Origin: Umbilicaria muhlenbergii
Taxonomy: Eukaryota; Ascomycota; Lecanoromycetes; Umbilicariales; Umbilicariaceae
Assembly: GCA_000611775.1 (NCBI GenBank)
Contig: KK106981.1
Location: 3,462,672 to 3,526,671 of the forward strand
Direction: 5' to 3'
Length of the DNA: 64,000 nt
In this document: piece by piece, positions 21,701 to 35,500 of the stretch
Layout of the letters: the number at the start of each line of letters is the position of its first letter
Position numbering within the stretch: the stretch's first letter is position 1
Notes under the pieces: model-generated
Told to the model about the DNA's origin: nothing
The model's database searches: none
Seen by the model: the letters and a program-made list of their open reading frames with translations, nothing else
Made by a program: the position numbers and the translations under genes

Positions 21701-24362
21701 TCACAGAATTAAAAAATAAGATAAAGTTTTTATGAGCTGCTTTTTTTTTAACACTCTTGAAGGCTGACCTCAGGGACATGAAGAATTATGAGTATTTAAA
21801 ATCTTTACAAATGCTGTTAATTATGAAACAGGAACTCAAGAATGTTATATTATAAACTTTAAGTAATAAAACTTTCAGATTAAATAACATTTTATATGAT
21901 GTTTTACATCTTTTCCTTCATCAGATTCTCTCATTACTTTTATTATTATATAATCAGTGCCTGAGGAGTGACACTCATTTGAAAGTTTTTAAACACTTCA
22001 TCACAGTGACTCTTCAGAAGTTAAATAAAGAAGATTATAAGATGATGAAGACTTATAAATCAGTAACACTTTTGAACACTCTGAAGAAAGTCATGAAGTC
22101 TGTGATGATTAAAAGATTAAATTAAATGACAGAGATTTATAATCTCCTGTCAAGAACATTATTAAATGAATGAAAGAAGATTTCAATAAAGCATGCAGTT
22201 CACACACTCATGAAGATCATTCAAGAGGCATGAAATTTAAACACATCAGTGATATCACTTCTTATGCTTGATGTCTCAGAGGCTTTTAATAATGTGTCTC
22301 ATCAAAGACTTTTACACAATTTAAGAAAAAGAAGAATTTTTTTAAACATGATTAACTGAATAAAAAGCTTTCTAAAGGACTGAACCTCAACATTTAAACT
22401 TTCAGAATATGAATCAGAGCAGTTCAGCATATATATAAACATCTTTTAAAGCTCATCTTTTTCATTTATTTTTTACTTCTTCTACAATGTAAACCTGTTA
22501 AATATTGAGAACAGGGAGGATTTACAGGCAGCAGCAGTGAGTTGAATTAATGATGTGAAATTTGCAGTGACAGAAGTCACAGCAGAAGTTAACTGTTAAA
22601 CATTCTAAATGCTACACATGAAGGCAGAGGTTTAAGTACATAAACATGCATTAATATTCACCTTCATTAAATATGAACTCATTCACTTTATGAACAAGTC
22701 AAGTGAACATGACATCTTTACAGAGTTGACTCTGAGAATCAGCAGCATCTCTTCATTTAAGACATGTCAAGTGCTGAAAGTCATCCTGAACTCACAACTG
22801 AATTTTGAGACTCACATTTGACATATTAAAGCAAAGGCAACAATGAGCTTAAAAGGACTGACAGTCATTACAGACTTTATGTGAGACTTCAATCTCAGGA
22901 ATCTGCAGAGATTATACATTGTAATGATCCTCCCTCAGATCACATACTGCTGCTCAGCATGACACATTACAGATCAGGCTCATGAAACAGTTATATGATG
23001 ATAACATATCATTCAGAAGCTCATCATCATTCAATGACATGCAGAGGCAATTATAATGAGAGTTTTTCATATAACAGCAGGCTCTGCTCTGAATATAAAG
23101 CTTTTTCTGCTTTTTATGAAACAACAATTAAAGAAAGCTGCAGGAGATGTTATAATCTGCATATTCATCTCTTTCATACATCAAAAGCTTATGAAAGACT
23201 GAAGATTCAAATGAAGAAAGATGCAGAAGCTCTGAAGTCTCATAAAGTGAACAACAAGACAAGAGATGACAGACAGTTGAATACTTAATAATAAGTTGAA
23301 AATCAGACACTCATATGTGATCTCATCATGATGAATCTCATCAATCACACACATCATCACCTTCATTGAGACTGTCATTCATACACATGACATCAATGCT
23401 TTATGCAGAGATGACAGGGTGCTGAACATCTTCATAGATGAAAACATCATCAGAGATCATGTGAAAGCAGCAGCAGTAACATTTAAATTAAAAGAGGAGA
23501 AACTGTGTTACATGAATATAAAAAAAGTGATGACAGTCTTTAAGACTGAGCTGCAGAGCATAATCATGATCACTATTATGACAATGACAATAAAAGAGAC
23601 ACAGATTCAGAACATGTGAGCAGTGAATATTTATGTGAATAATCAAGCAGTTATTCAGGTCACAGTTAATTCAAAAAGACAGTTAAGACAATATCTGCTG
23701 AGAGATGTCATTCAAGACATCAACAAACTACAAAAGACTGAAATTTAAATGAAGATTCATTGAATCTCAGCACACTCAGAGGTTTCAGAGAATAAGAAGA
23801 CAGACAGAACAGTTAAAACAGCAGCTCAGAGATTTAAAATTTATTTAAGAGAAATCTTCTACATGCTGTTAATCTGCAAGCAGAGTCTCTGAAAGTGAGT
23901 CATCAAGTAATGAGTGAATGAGTGAGAGAATGAGAATACAGAGAGAACAGTTTTTTATTTAAAGAAAAAGCTTAATTTAAGAGTTCTGATAAAGCATACA
24001 AGAGTACAACATCCTCTGAGCTCACTAATCATGCAGCTTTGAACAGAGAAGATCACCTTAACACATTATTTTCACAAGATTCAAAGGAAAGACTTCTTTA
24101 AATGCTCATACTTACAAGGTATTCAGACAGTTCATCACATACTAACAGAATGCCTGAGGAACCAGGACCTTCAGAAGAAGTTATTAAGATGAGTTCATGA
24201 TGTCTGAAGAATTCTTAAAGACTCAGCATTAATTAAAGCAGCTGTTGTTTTAATATTATGAGACAACCTCCTGAGGCAGTTTCAGGATGTAAGAGAGGTT
24301 TCAGAAGACTTACAAGCTTAAGAAAGCCTCTGAAAGATCTTAAAATAAATAATTTTAAGACT
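18761..24362 (+). mobile_element. Tad-like LINE (non-LTR retrotransposon), degraded
   Basis: The domains appear in the order expected for the fungal Tad clade of LINEs. An ORF1-like part has two zinc knuckles at about 19790-19960 (CFRCHKFNHINA, CELCAENHKSEKC, then CASC...HKAHDNKC). An endonuclease-like part lies at about 20480-21280, a reverse transcriptase at about 22030-23000, and an RNase H at about 23390-23890. A C-terminal region with HHILTECLRNQ (a Cys/His motif) is at about 24120-24260. All frames are split by many stops, most of them TGA, and CpG is essentially absent. The open pieces 22995-23288 and 23419-23619 belong to the RT tail and RNase H. The 3' end is hidden because the Gypsy element at 24368 follows immediately after GCAAA. 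Confidence 0.85.
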
Positions 24363-24367
24363 GCAAA

Positions 24368-24668
24368 TGTAAAAGACAGGTTACAATAAGTATGACAGAA
24401 TTAACATCATAATCATTATATAATTATAAAATGAGGTATCTAAGCAATATAATCATGTATGAAAGTAATAAATAATAAGTCTTTTATTTGATGAGGAAAC
24501 TGATTATTAAGAAAGCAGATTTTTAACTCTTCTTGTGAAGAGTTTTCACTTGATGTCAAGGTGCTACTCATTAAGTCATTATATAAGTGAGTTATAATGA
24601 TGTACTGTCATACTGTCATACTGTCATACTGTCATACTGTTATACTATTATATATGATGACTCTGACA
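24368..24668 (-). repeat. 3' LTR of the nest-host Gypsy element
   Basis: It starts TGTAAAAGACAGG and ends CTCTGACA, and pairs with 52322-52614. It contains runs of a TGTCATAC word. It is more AT-rich than its partner, which keeps several CpG sites. Confidence 0.85.
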
Positions 24669-25856
24669 CAGCATTCCCCTTCTCATGACATCATCTTCAG
24701 TGTCAATTGATTTCAAATTCATCACCATAGACATCATCATGATAATATGATAAGTGATTGATCATGTAAAGTGAGTGTGTGAAACTGCATTAAGCTCTTG
24801 CTGTAAATCACTTATAAGATCTTGATAAAACCTGTAAAACTTCTTGAGGAAAATCAGGAAAAAGTGTTCTTATGATATTAATTAAGTCCTGTTCAAGCTG
24901 TTTAAATTGTTCAGCATGTTCAGAACTGTTTAAATGTAAGTCTGTCTTTCTTACTCCTCTTTCATTTTTGTTTAGTATGACAAAATGTCATAGTAATTAT
25001 CATACTTTTGTCATACTCATGTTTATTCATTGTATTAATATATTCATCAAGACTTGCTTCTTGAGTATGTAAGTTTCAGACTGCTGATGTTTCAGCTCAC
25101 TTGTAGTGTCTCTCATAAGAAGTAACATAAGTGTCATAACTTCTGTTGTATTCTTGTCATAAGGAACAGGCTCTGTCATAAAAGATCAAGTTAACAAAGC
25201 TGACAAAGTTTTCAATTCTTAAGACTCATGACTTTTACAACAGCTTCTCAATTAATTTTAAAGAGTCATGCTGTACAGCTCACCTGAATTTCAGTTTATC
25301 AGAGTTGTCAGCATGAAATTTTTACATTTTTGCCTTTACATTATGAATGAAGTGTGTTGACTTTCATGTGTTGTCTCACACTTGATCTGTCAGCTTTCAT
25401 TTAACAAGGTATTGAAGCCTGCTGTTATGAATACAGTTATTCATAATTACTTCAACTTCTCACTCATCATCTTGATTGAGTAGTAGGTCTTTTCCTGTTA
25501 ATGCAGAGGACACATGACATGTGCCTTAAAATGACTTCAATAAAATGATGTTGAACATGTTATAAATATTTCAATCCTCTGAGAGGTTGAGTTCATATGA
25601 GGATTGACTTATCACATGTTATATTTTAAATGAGCTGAGTTTTTTTCAATGCAGTTTCTTCATCTGCTTGTTCATTGATACATTCTTTTCATTAATCAGT
25701 ATTAAATCACCTTCTTTGAATGTTATCTTCATTCAGTGCTGATTGTAGTAATTTGTATACATCTTATTAACTTGTTGTAGCTGCTTTTAAGTTGTTGCAA
25801 TTTGATCTTGAAGTCACTGTGCATCTGCATAAAGTCTTATTTGTTCATGTGAATGC

Positions 25857-26137
25857 TGTCAGGTTTACACCTGAACTGAATGATTTAAACTTGAATGTTG
25901 AATTGAACTGAATGATCTGAATGATCTGAATGATATCAAATTGAATGACTGAACAGGTTAACATCAAATGACTGAATGAGTTAACAGTGATTAAATTAAT
26001 GAGCTTAATGTGCACATAAAAACTTTAATCTTTATGCTTTCTCTTCCTTTTGCTCCTTAAACTAGAATTCTTCTTTGTAGTTAAATGTCAGCCTGTTAAA
26101 ACACATGCATTAATTCTTAATCTGTATAATTTTAACA
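25857..26137 (+). repeat. 5' LTR of Gypsy A copy 2
   Basis: It starts TGTCAGGTTTACAC and ends TTTTAACA, and aligns with 31592-31863. Confidence 0.85.
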
Positions 26138-29100
26138 TTATTTTAGTCTTTCTCTTTATCTCCTGTCATGAGGCACCCTGAATAAATTCTGAATCAGATT
26201 GAAATTGAATCAGAATCAGAATCAGAATCAGAACTCAATCATGATGATTAAAGAAATTAATAATAAAGTTTATTCATGAATCAGAAAGTCTCTGTTGACT
26301 TCAGTGAATGATGAACAATTCACTTTGAATAAAAACCTGATCAATCAGATCTTGACAGCTTTGATTGCAGAGACTTTAATTAATTTTTTACAAGAACATT
26401 CCTCTGAAGTAATGACTGCTCTTTAATAAGTGATCATCAATCATGAGCAGTCTTTGAATGAAATCAACATCATTATAAAGGCTCATGAAGAAATACAAGC
26501 AGACTATGAATAAATGAAGGATAAGAATAAGAAACTGAAGAAAAAAGTTGCTGAATAAACTGATGTGATAACATATCTTAAATAAAAAATCACAGTCACA
26601 AGAACCTCCTGACTTGATTTTCCTCAACTCACAGTTGAAAAATCATTCAAATTATTAAAGCTTCTTGATTCACTGATGTTCTTCAGTGACTGTTCAAAAT
26701 ATGATGAATGAGTAATGAAGATTAAGAACTATTTATTAACAATGAATGAATAATATCTCACTGAATAGATGAAGATAACATACATGAAAACAAAAGTTGA
26801 AGGTGACTCTGTTAAACACATAAGGTCTCAAATGAATTCAGCATCCTGAACAGCTTATTTAAATGTTATTAAACTGCTAAAACATTTGACCTGAATTTAC
26901 AGAGACTCAGATTGAAAATGTATCATCACTGATGAATTTCATAAACTTTATTAAGAATTTAAAGACTTCTCATTCTTCTGAGTTAATTTTCAGTGATATA
27001 TTACTGAACTGAATGAGTTTTTTAATTTATACTGAATAAGAGAACTTCTGAACAAGGTGAACAGCATCATTTAATAATAATTAAACACTGACAACAACAG
27101 ACCTGAAGATCTTTATGAACTCATCAAGTGCTGTCAGTGAATCAATCAGACCTTATGACTGCTTGATGCAAAGAAGATCATTAAATTAAATCAGATGACC
27201 CTCTTCACAAGTCAAACTCATACAAGGACTGAATGTTTTATTGAGACCTTAAAATCAATTATCTGAATGATCACTGAGTCTGTTCCTCAAACACTAAACT
27301 GAACATCACACTCAGACGCCGCCAAAGAACAACAGATGAAGAAAGAATGTTATTTTAAATATAATGAACAAAAGCACCTTGCCTTAAACTATTCAAACAA
27401 AAAGAAAGAGACTTCAGCATTAAGATGCATGCAACAAATCATATCTGATTCTGATTCTGATTTTGAATTAAATTCAGGAAAAGGCGTTCCTCTATCAAAG
27501 TCATAATAAGAAATGATGATAATCCTCTTGTGATATCAGTGCTGATGATTAATGAAGACATGCTGTTCACTTGAACATCATTCAAAGTGAATTGCAAGCT
27601 CACATTGAATGAAGTTAAGTTATGAGTCAAGGCTCTACTCAATACTGAGTCAAGGCTCTACTCAATACTGAGTCAACTGAATATACATTTATCAATGTTA
27701 ACCTGGCAAAGACTCTGATTGAATGATTTAAAATTAAAGCAGTATCACTGTCAAAGCTCTGAACCCTACATGATTTTCAGAAGAAGACAGTGAGATGAGT
27801 TATATACACAATTTATTTAATTATGAAGGTTTGCAATCATTCTCAGTGACTCACCCTCATGATGATTGTAGACATAAAAGATCTCAACATTATACTGAGA
27901 CTCTCTTGAATGAATCACACCTGAATTTTAATCAACCCTGTGAACCGGGTAGTGATTTTCTCACTGAATGAATGAACTGAATGAAAACTGAATGAATGAA
28001 CTAAACTGAAACTGAATGAATGAATCAAACAACTGAACAACTGAATGAATGAATGAACTGAGCTGAAGGAACAAATGAAACTGAATGAATAAATGAACTG
28101 AATGATTGAATCTGAATCACTGAAAATTAAATTCATCTTAAAGGCAGATCCTGAACCAGCCTCACATGCAGTTAATATCAAGATGATTGACACAACATTG
28201 TTCACATTAAATATGAAGGAAGATAATGAAATCTTTGTTATCTTTATTTAACAGATTGAGGAAGCATTGAATCTTGAACTGAAATTAAGTGAATTAAATA
28301 TCAAGGTGATTCTCTCTTCTAAATATCATGACCTGATTGATGTCTTTTTTAAAAAGACTGCAAATGAACTTCCTCTGCACTGACTTTATGATCATAAGAT
28401 CATTTTAAAAGATGAGCAAAAACTCAGATATACACCTCTCTACAATATGTCACATGAGGAACTGATAATGATAAAGAACTACATAAAAGACAACTTATTA
28501 AAAAGTTTCATTGAAGTCAGTCAGTCATCAGTGACCTCACTGATTCTGTTTATATGAAAGAAAGACAGGTCTTTATGATTATGCATCAACTACTGAAAGT
28601 TGAATTTGATCATGAAGAAAGACTGATACTCATTGCCTTTAATTGAGAAAGCCTTGACTCAGATTTTAAAAACAAAATACTTCATCAAGATCAATATACA
28701 ACAGGTATTTCACTGTATATAAATGAATCCTGAATCTGAAGACCTGATAATCTTTTAAATGAGGCATGATTCTTATAAATATAAGGTCTTGCCTTTCAGA
28801 CTCATCAACAAATCAGTCACCTTTCAGCACTTTATTAATGATGTATTATTCAATCTATTGAACACCTGTTGTACAACATATTTAAATGATATCTTGATCT
28901 ATTTAAAGTTCTTATCTGAATATTAAACTCATGTCTGAACTGTTCTAGAATGACTGAGAAAAGCAAACTTACAAGCTGAAATCAAGAAGTGCAAATTTCA
29001 CAAGACTGAAATTCATCTAGAATGACTGAGAAAAGCAAACTTACAAGCTGAAATCAAGAAGTGCAAATTTCACAAGACTGAAATTCAATACTTAAAACTG

Positions 29101-31591
29101 ATCATTAAATGTCATGACATTCAAGTAGACCCTGAAAAGATCATGATTATAAAGACTTAAAAAGTGCTCATTAATTTAAAACAGCTGCAGGCATTTTTAA
29201 ATTTTTGTAACTTCTACTGATGATTCATAAAGGGATATTTCAAAATCACAAAGCCTTTAATCAGACTGACAGGCAAGAACATACTCTTTAATATGTAAAT
29301 TGAACAGTGTCTTCAAGCATTTAATAAATTAAAGAACTGACTGATTAACATGTTAATATTACAACATTTTAACTGAACTTGAACATGTTATCTTGAATGC
29401 AACTCATCTGATTTAATATTCACAGGAGTACTATCTCAGAAAGATGATTAAAGATTAATGCATTCAGTGACATTTTTCTTTAAGAAACTCATACCAGCTG
29501 AATGTAATTATGAGATTTATGACAAAAAATTGTTGATCATCATTTAAAGTTTAAAGGAATGATGCACTGAATTAACAGAAACAGAGGATCTGATTTAAAT
29601 CTTAACAGATTATAAAGTCCTGAAGTACTTTATGATGATCAAGAAACTGACTCACAGACAAGTCAGATGAGCTGAATTTTTCTCATAATTCAACTTTATA
29701 ATCATCTACTGAACAGGCAAGGAAAATGAAAAGGCAGATACACTCATTAAACACTCAAGTGATTAATTAAAAAAGAATGAGAATGATGAGCATTTATGAT
29801 ATTAATCTTAAATCATGCTACTGAGCTGCTGCTTAAACTCATGCATCATTGTTGAACAAAAAGAAAAAGCTTCTCATTTTTTAAAATCAGCTGAACAGAT
29901 CTTGAATGAATCAAATGAACAAATTCTGAATGAATCAGTTTTAAACAAATCAATCCTGAATGAATCAGTCCTGAACAAATCAGCTGAACAGGCTCTGAAT
30001 GAAATGTTAAATGAGTTGATTACTTGATATGTGAAAGCAGATGATTTCTGTCAGGAAATTCTAAGCTTATTACAGACTGAGGCAAGACATTCAACAAAAA
30101 TCTTTCTCAGTGATTGCACTGAGGACACAGGCTGACTGCTTTATCAAGAACATGTATGAGTCTCAGGCATTAATAATGATCTGAATCAGAATGAATTATG
30201 ATGATGATTGATTCAAGAAGCTCATGAACAGCTGATGATAAAACATATTAAACACTGAAAGACTCTGAAACTGCTTGCACGCTTCTACTACTGACTCTGA
30301 ATGAATTGAACAGTCAGTCATTTTGTTCAGAATTGCCACATCTGCCGCTGAACAAAGAACATGAATGAGCAGTATCAAGGAGCTCTGAAATCACTCTTAA
30401 TTTTAAATCACTCATGACAAGATATTTCACTCAACTTGATTATCAGGTTACTTGAAAATAAAGGGTTCAACATAATCCTGACAGTCATTTGCAGACTGAT
30501 CAAGAAGAGACATTATATCTCTTATTTAATAAATAAGAATGAGAGAACATCAGCTGAATATATTATTAAACTCTTGCTTCAAAATGTATGAAGATTTCAT
30601 GAATTATCACAGACAATTACATCAGACTGAGGATCACAATTTGTAACATTACTCTGAAAATACTTATATGAATGACTTCAAATCAGACTGAAACCTTCAA
30701 TCACTTTTCACTCTGAGACAGACAGGCAGTCTGAAAATGTAAATGTGAATATTGAATGTTACCTTAAAGCATTCATGAACTATCAGCAAGATGACTAAAC
30801 TAAATGACTGTTAATAATTAAGTTCACAGTCAATAATGCAGATTCTGACTTCATTAAAGTTTCATCATTCTTTGCAAATAAGAAATATCACCTCTGAATG
30901 AGCTTCAACCTTGAATGATTGATCACTTCACTGCTGACAAGAGAACAAATTCTGAAGGAAAAAGTTAATTTTATAATGAATCATATGAAAGCTTTACATT
31001 TGATGTTACAGGAGAACATGACAGCAGCATAACTTCAACAGAAAGACTTTATGAACTGAATTTAAACATTAACCTCAACATATCAAGTGAGAGACCTGAT
31101 ATGATTGTTGATAAAAAACATTTAAATGACTCACTTGTTCAAAAAGTTGAATCACAAGAATGAAGGACCTTTTTGAATTAAAAAGAAAATATCAGCTCAA
31201 GCATATAAATTTGAACTGCTTAAATCAATGAAAATACACTCTGTATTTCACACCTTCTTACTTCAACTCACTGTGAATGATTTTTTGTTTAAATAAATTA
31301 AGTCACCTCTGCCACCTGTAATAACTGAACAGGCTGAACTGAAATGAGAAGTTGAACAAATTGATGACAGCTGTTGATGAAGGAATAAACTACAGTACAG
31401 AGTGACATGAAAAGAATATTCACCTGACAAGACCTGATACAACACAGATGAATTCAAACACTCACTTAAACTGAAAGAGGTGTTTCATAAAAGGTACTCA
31501 AATAAGTCAGCTGAGTCACTGAATACATCAATGATGAAGCAGAAAAGTAAATGATCAGCTCATGAAGCTCATTAAACAGAGAGAGAAGTAA

Positions 31592-31863
31592 TGTTAAGTT
31601 TACATCTGAACTGAATGATCTGAATCTGAATGTTGAACTGAACTGAATGATCTGAATGATACTGAATTGAATGACTGAACAGGTTAGCATTGAATGACTG
31701 AATGAGTTAACAGTGATTAAACTAATGAGCTTAATATGCATATAAAGACTTTAATCTTCATGCTTTCTCTTCCTTTTGCTCCTTAGACTAGAATTCTTCT
31801 CTGTAGTTAAATGTTAACCTGTTAAAACACATGCATTAATCCTTAATCTGCATAGTTCTGATA
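31592..31863 (+). repeat. 3' LTR of Gypsy A copy 2
   Basis: It starts TGTTAAGTTTACATC and ends TTCTGATA, followed by the AATGC target repeat. Confidence 0.85.
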
Positions 31864-32255
31864 AATGCTGTATAAGCAGCTTACTTAAACTCATCTGAGG
31901 GTTTTACTTTAAGTTAAGCTGAAAGGGGCTCTTTCTCATAACAGCATGTATGAAGTTGTTATATGAGAACTCAGTGCAGGATAAAAGCTTCACTCAGTTC
32001 TCTTACTGCTTATCAATAAATATGTGTAAATATATCTTCAGAGACTGATTCTGCCTCTCTGTTTGATCATCAGTTTGCAGGTGAAAAGCTGTTGACATGT
32101 TATGACAACATCACATGTGAAAACAGAAGCTGATTCACTGCTTTGATGTAAACAGCTTGTCTCTGTCTGTGATTAAAACTTTTGACATATCATGATGCTT
32201 AATTATGTCCTGAATAAACACCTCAATGAAGTCAGCAACTGACATTGTCTTTTGT

Positions 32256-32526
32256 TGTCAGAGCCATCATATAATAGTATGACAGTACAACACTATAGTA
32301 TGACACTATAGTACAACATTATATAGATATGATGACTCAGCGCCTAGCGCCTTGACATCAAGTGAAAACTCTTCACAAGGAGGTTCAGAAACCTGCTTCC
32401 TCAGTGATCAGTTTTGCCACTGAATAGAAGATGTATAATCACTGCATTGACCTTATCATGACTTTTGCCTATGACACCCTGTTCAAACATCATTATGACA
32501 CTCTGTCATACACCTCACCTTTTACA
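32256..32526 (+). repeat. 5' LTR of Gypsy B
   Basis: It starts TGTCAGAGCCATC and ends CCTTTTACA. It keeps a CpG-rich near-palindrome GCGCCTAGCGCC at 32340-32351. Confidence 0.88.
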
Positions 32527-35500
32527 TACTGATCGCTCAGTACCTTCAGGCGAACGGTCATGTTGAAAGCAAATAAGACATGATGACATCAACACTTCAA
32601 TCTCATCAGGTCAGTGAAACAGTTGATAATCAAGCTGAGGCAGGCCCTTCAATTAGCAGGTTTACATTATCAGTCATCAATACCCCTACTTCTGACATCA
32701 TTGATGATGATGAACATATTGCTGCAGGCAACCTCAATGACATCATTGAAGACCTTGAGGCAGTCACTGCTCATAATCAGGAGATCATCAAGTGTCAGTG
32801 ACTACAGCTACAACACATATGACAAGAAATTAAGTTTAAGGACAATAAAAGGGAGCTTCAGAAGTTTAATCAACATCTGCAAGAAAGTCCTTCAACTACA
32901 ATAAACTCAAGAAATGATGCAGGTTCATCACATGAACTATGATGTTGAGTTACAACAGACATCACACCTTCCCCTTTTCAACACCTTATAAAGTCATGAG
33001 AGCCTCATCTCTATGCAGGAGGCATCAAAGTCATGAGATGAAGACTTCAGAAATACCTGAATGAAATTAATCAAAATCAGGAGCTGATGTCAGAGCAATT
33101 CTTTACTGAATGAGATTTCATCATCTGAGCAGGCACCTACCTTGAGAAAACAGTCATGAGCAACTGATGAAAGCAAAAGAAGCAGCATGATCACATTTAA
33201 GTCATCTACAACAACTTTTTAAAGGTTCTAGAGAAGAACCTATCCCTCAGTGAAGACATGAACAAATGAAATATCATCACCTTCAATGCAGTTGAACTCT
33301 GCAGCCATGATACAATCACCTTCTGATATGACAGATTATCAGAACTCTACTGCTTCCTTTCAACCTCACACAAAGAGATCAGCAAGACGCTCATTTAAGA
33401 CTGTTGATGATTAAGACTTCCTCATCACATCTTGACTGAACTATGATGTTGGGATCTGACGCAGGTTGCAAGACAGTCAGTGCAGGAAATTTCAGCACAT
33501 CTTGATGTCATCATCAATCATGAACTGTTCTGAAGCTGCTCAGACACCAAAAAGGATCATCAAAGCAAAACTGACAACAACAACAAAAGTATGACACAGA
33601 TGTTGTACTACGACAGAAAAGAATCCCTCACTGAATAATAAACAACTCACACTCAATTCACTCAATTCAGCTGTGGAAGAGAAAACAACTCATGAGGTTT
33701 TTATCATGAAAGTGGCTGCAATCAGAGCCAGAATCTCAATCATATATCAATCACTGAGGGAGCAACTATGATGATGACACAGACATTCACAACCCCCTCA
33801 TGCTGACAAGGAGACTTCATCTCAAGGAATGAAGTGAATGCATGAAGGTCAGCAGGTCTCTGCATTAAATGTGAAGTCATCAGTCATTGAACAAATGATT
33901 GTATGACTGAATGATCTACAGCCGTCTTCATCACAGTCAATGTGAATAAATGACTCACAGATCACCTTCAGTTTGCCTCACTACTGATTATTGATGATAT
34001 CACACGTCTGATATCAGGGCAACTAGAGGTGGAACTGCACATAATGACAATGAGTGATATGATGAGCAAATCTCCACAATATTAATATATTATAAACAAA
34101 GACAGACAGAGCAATAAAATCACATGAGATGTTGTCAATAAGCTGTCTCTACTGACTGAATCCTATGAGGCTCAAGGCAATGCATGAGGTAATGTGATTG
34201 AGCTATCAGAGTCTGTCATACTGATGATTACAGTGTATGACACTGACGGTTAATCTTACCACTATAGCAATCATTTCTTTGTCACACAAGACAACACATC
34301 AGCTCCTTTTGTCCTCAGGCTATCATTTTTAGTTCATGCAAACTCAAATCACTACTATGATACGGGTAAATTCCTATGGAGAAAGCCAAAACATATTATC
34401 ACACATCATATATTCACTGCTGATGAAAAGAAGGCGTTGAAGAATGTTTTACATATGAACAACCTCATCATTACTGACTGCTTTATAGGGCCGGCGGACC
34501 TAGTGATCAATATGGAAAAATATACTCTTCAGATGAACTCATTACAGTATGACAGAGGTAGAAATGTGTACAACACATTATCACCTGAATATCATGAGTA
34601 CATGAACATATTTCAGGCGGCTGAGAAGCAGTCTCTGCCTGAGAGAGGTTCACATGATCATGTCATTGACTTGAAATCAGAGCAGCAACCTTCATTCAGA
34701 AAGTTATACTTAATGTCTTCAGCTGAGCTTGATGTACTGAAGGTATATTTAGATGATGTTATGAAAGCAGGCATAATCTGTAAATTAATATCATCTGCAG
34801 CTTCACCTGTCATGTTCATGCCTAAATCAGACAGAAGCCTGTGACTGATCATTGACTATAAATGATTGAATGACATTATCATTAAGAACTGTTATCCCCT
34901 ATCACTCATATCAGATATGTTGAACCATCTTCAAGGAGTTAAGAAGTTCATTAAGCTGAACTGCAAGAATGCATATAATCAAATATGAATCAAGGGCAGA
35001 GATGAGTGGAAAACAGCATTCTGAACATGATTCAGCCTGTTCAAATATCTTGTCATGCCTTTCAGTCTCACAAATGCTCCTGCTATGTTTCAGGCCTTCA
35101 TTGATAAGGCTTTTAATAAGTTTCTTGATATAACTTGTGTGATTTATCTAGATGATATCCTGATCTTCAGCAAAGATGAATCTGAACATGAGGAGCATGT
35201 ATGACAAGTATTAACTGCATTATGATGTCATGATCTTCATCTTAAGATCAGCAAATGCTTCTTTAATGCAACAGAAGTGAACTTCCTAAGGTTTAAAATC
35301 AATACTGAAGGCATAAATATGAGTTCAGAAAGGATTCACGCCGTTGAAGAATGAATAAACTCAGAGAACATTCATGAATTGCAGGTTTTTCTAGGCTTCA
35401 TCAACTTCTTCTGAAGATTTATAAAAGATTATTCATGAATTGCAGCACTGCTGTTAAATCTTCTGAAAACAGGAAAGAATAAAAAGAAAACTGAGGATAC

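Larger units (their letters stand above)
25857..31863 (+). mobile_element. Gypsy family A, full-length fossil (copy 2)
   Basis: LTRs at 25857-26137 and 31592-31863 are flanked by AATGC target repeats (25852-25856, 31864-31868). The internal order is gag-like (about 26.4-27.3 kb), protease region (about 27.4-28.1), RT (about 28.1-29.1), RNase H (about 29.2-29.8) and integrase (about 30.1-31.2). A chromodomain-like end lies at about 31.3-31.5 kb. The gag-pol linker has short GAATGAAT-type repeats. It sits in the 3' tail/integrase part of the minus-strand element 24368-52614. The LTRs differ at many sites, mostly transitions. It is broken in many places. Confidence 0.88.
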
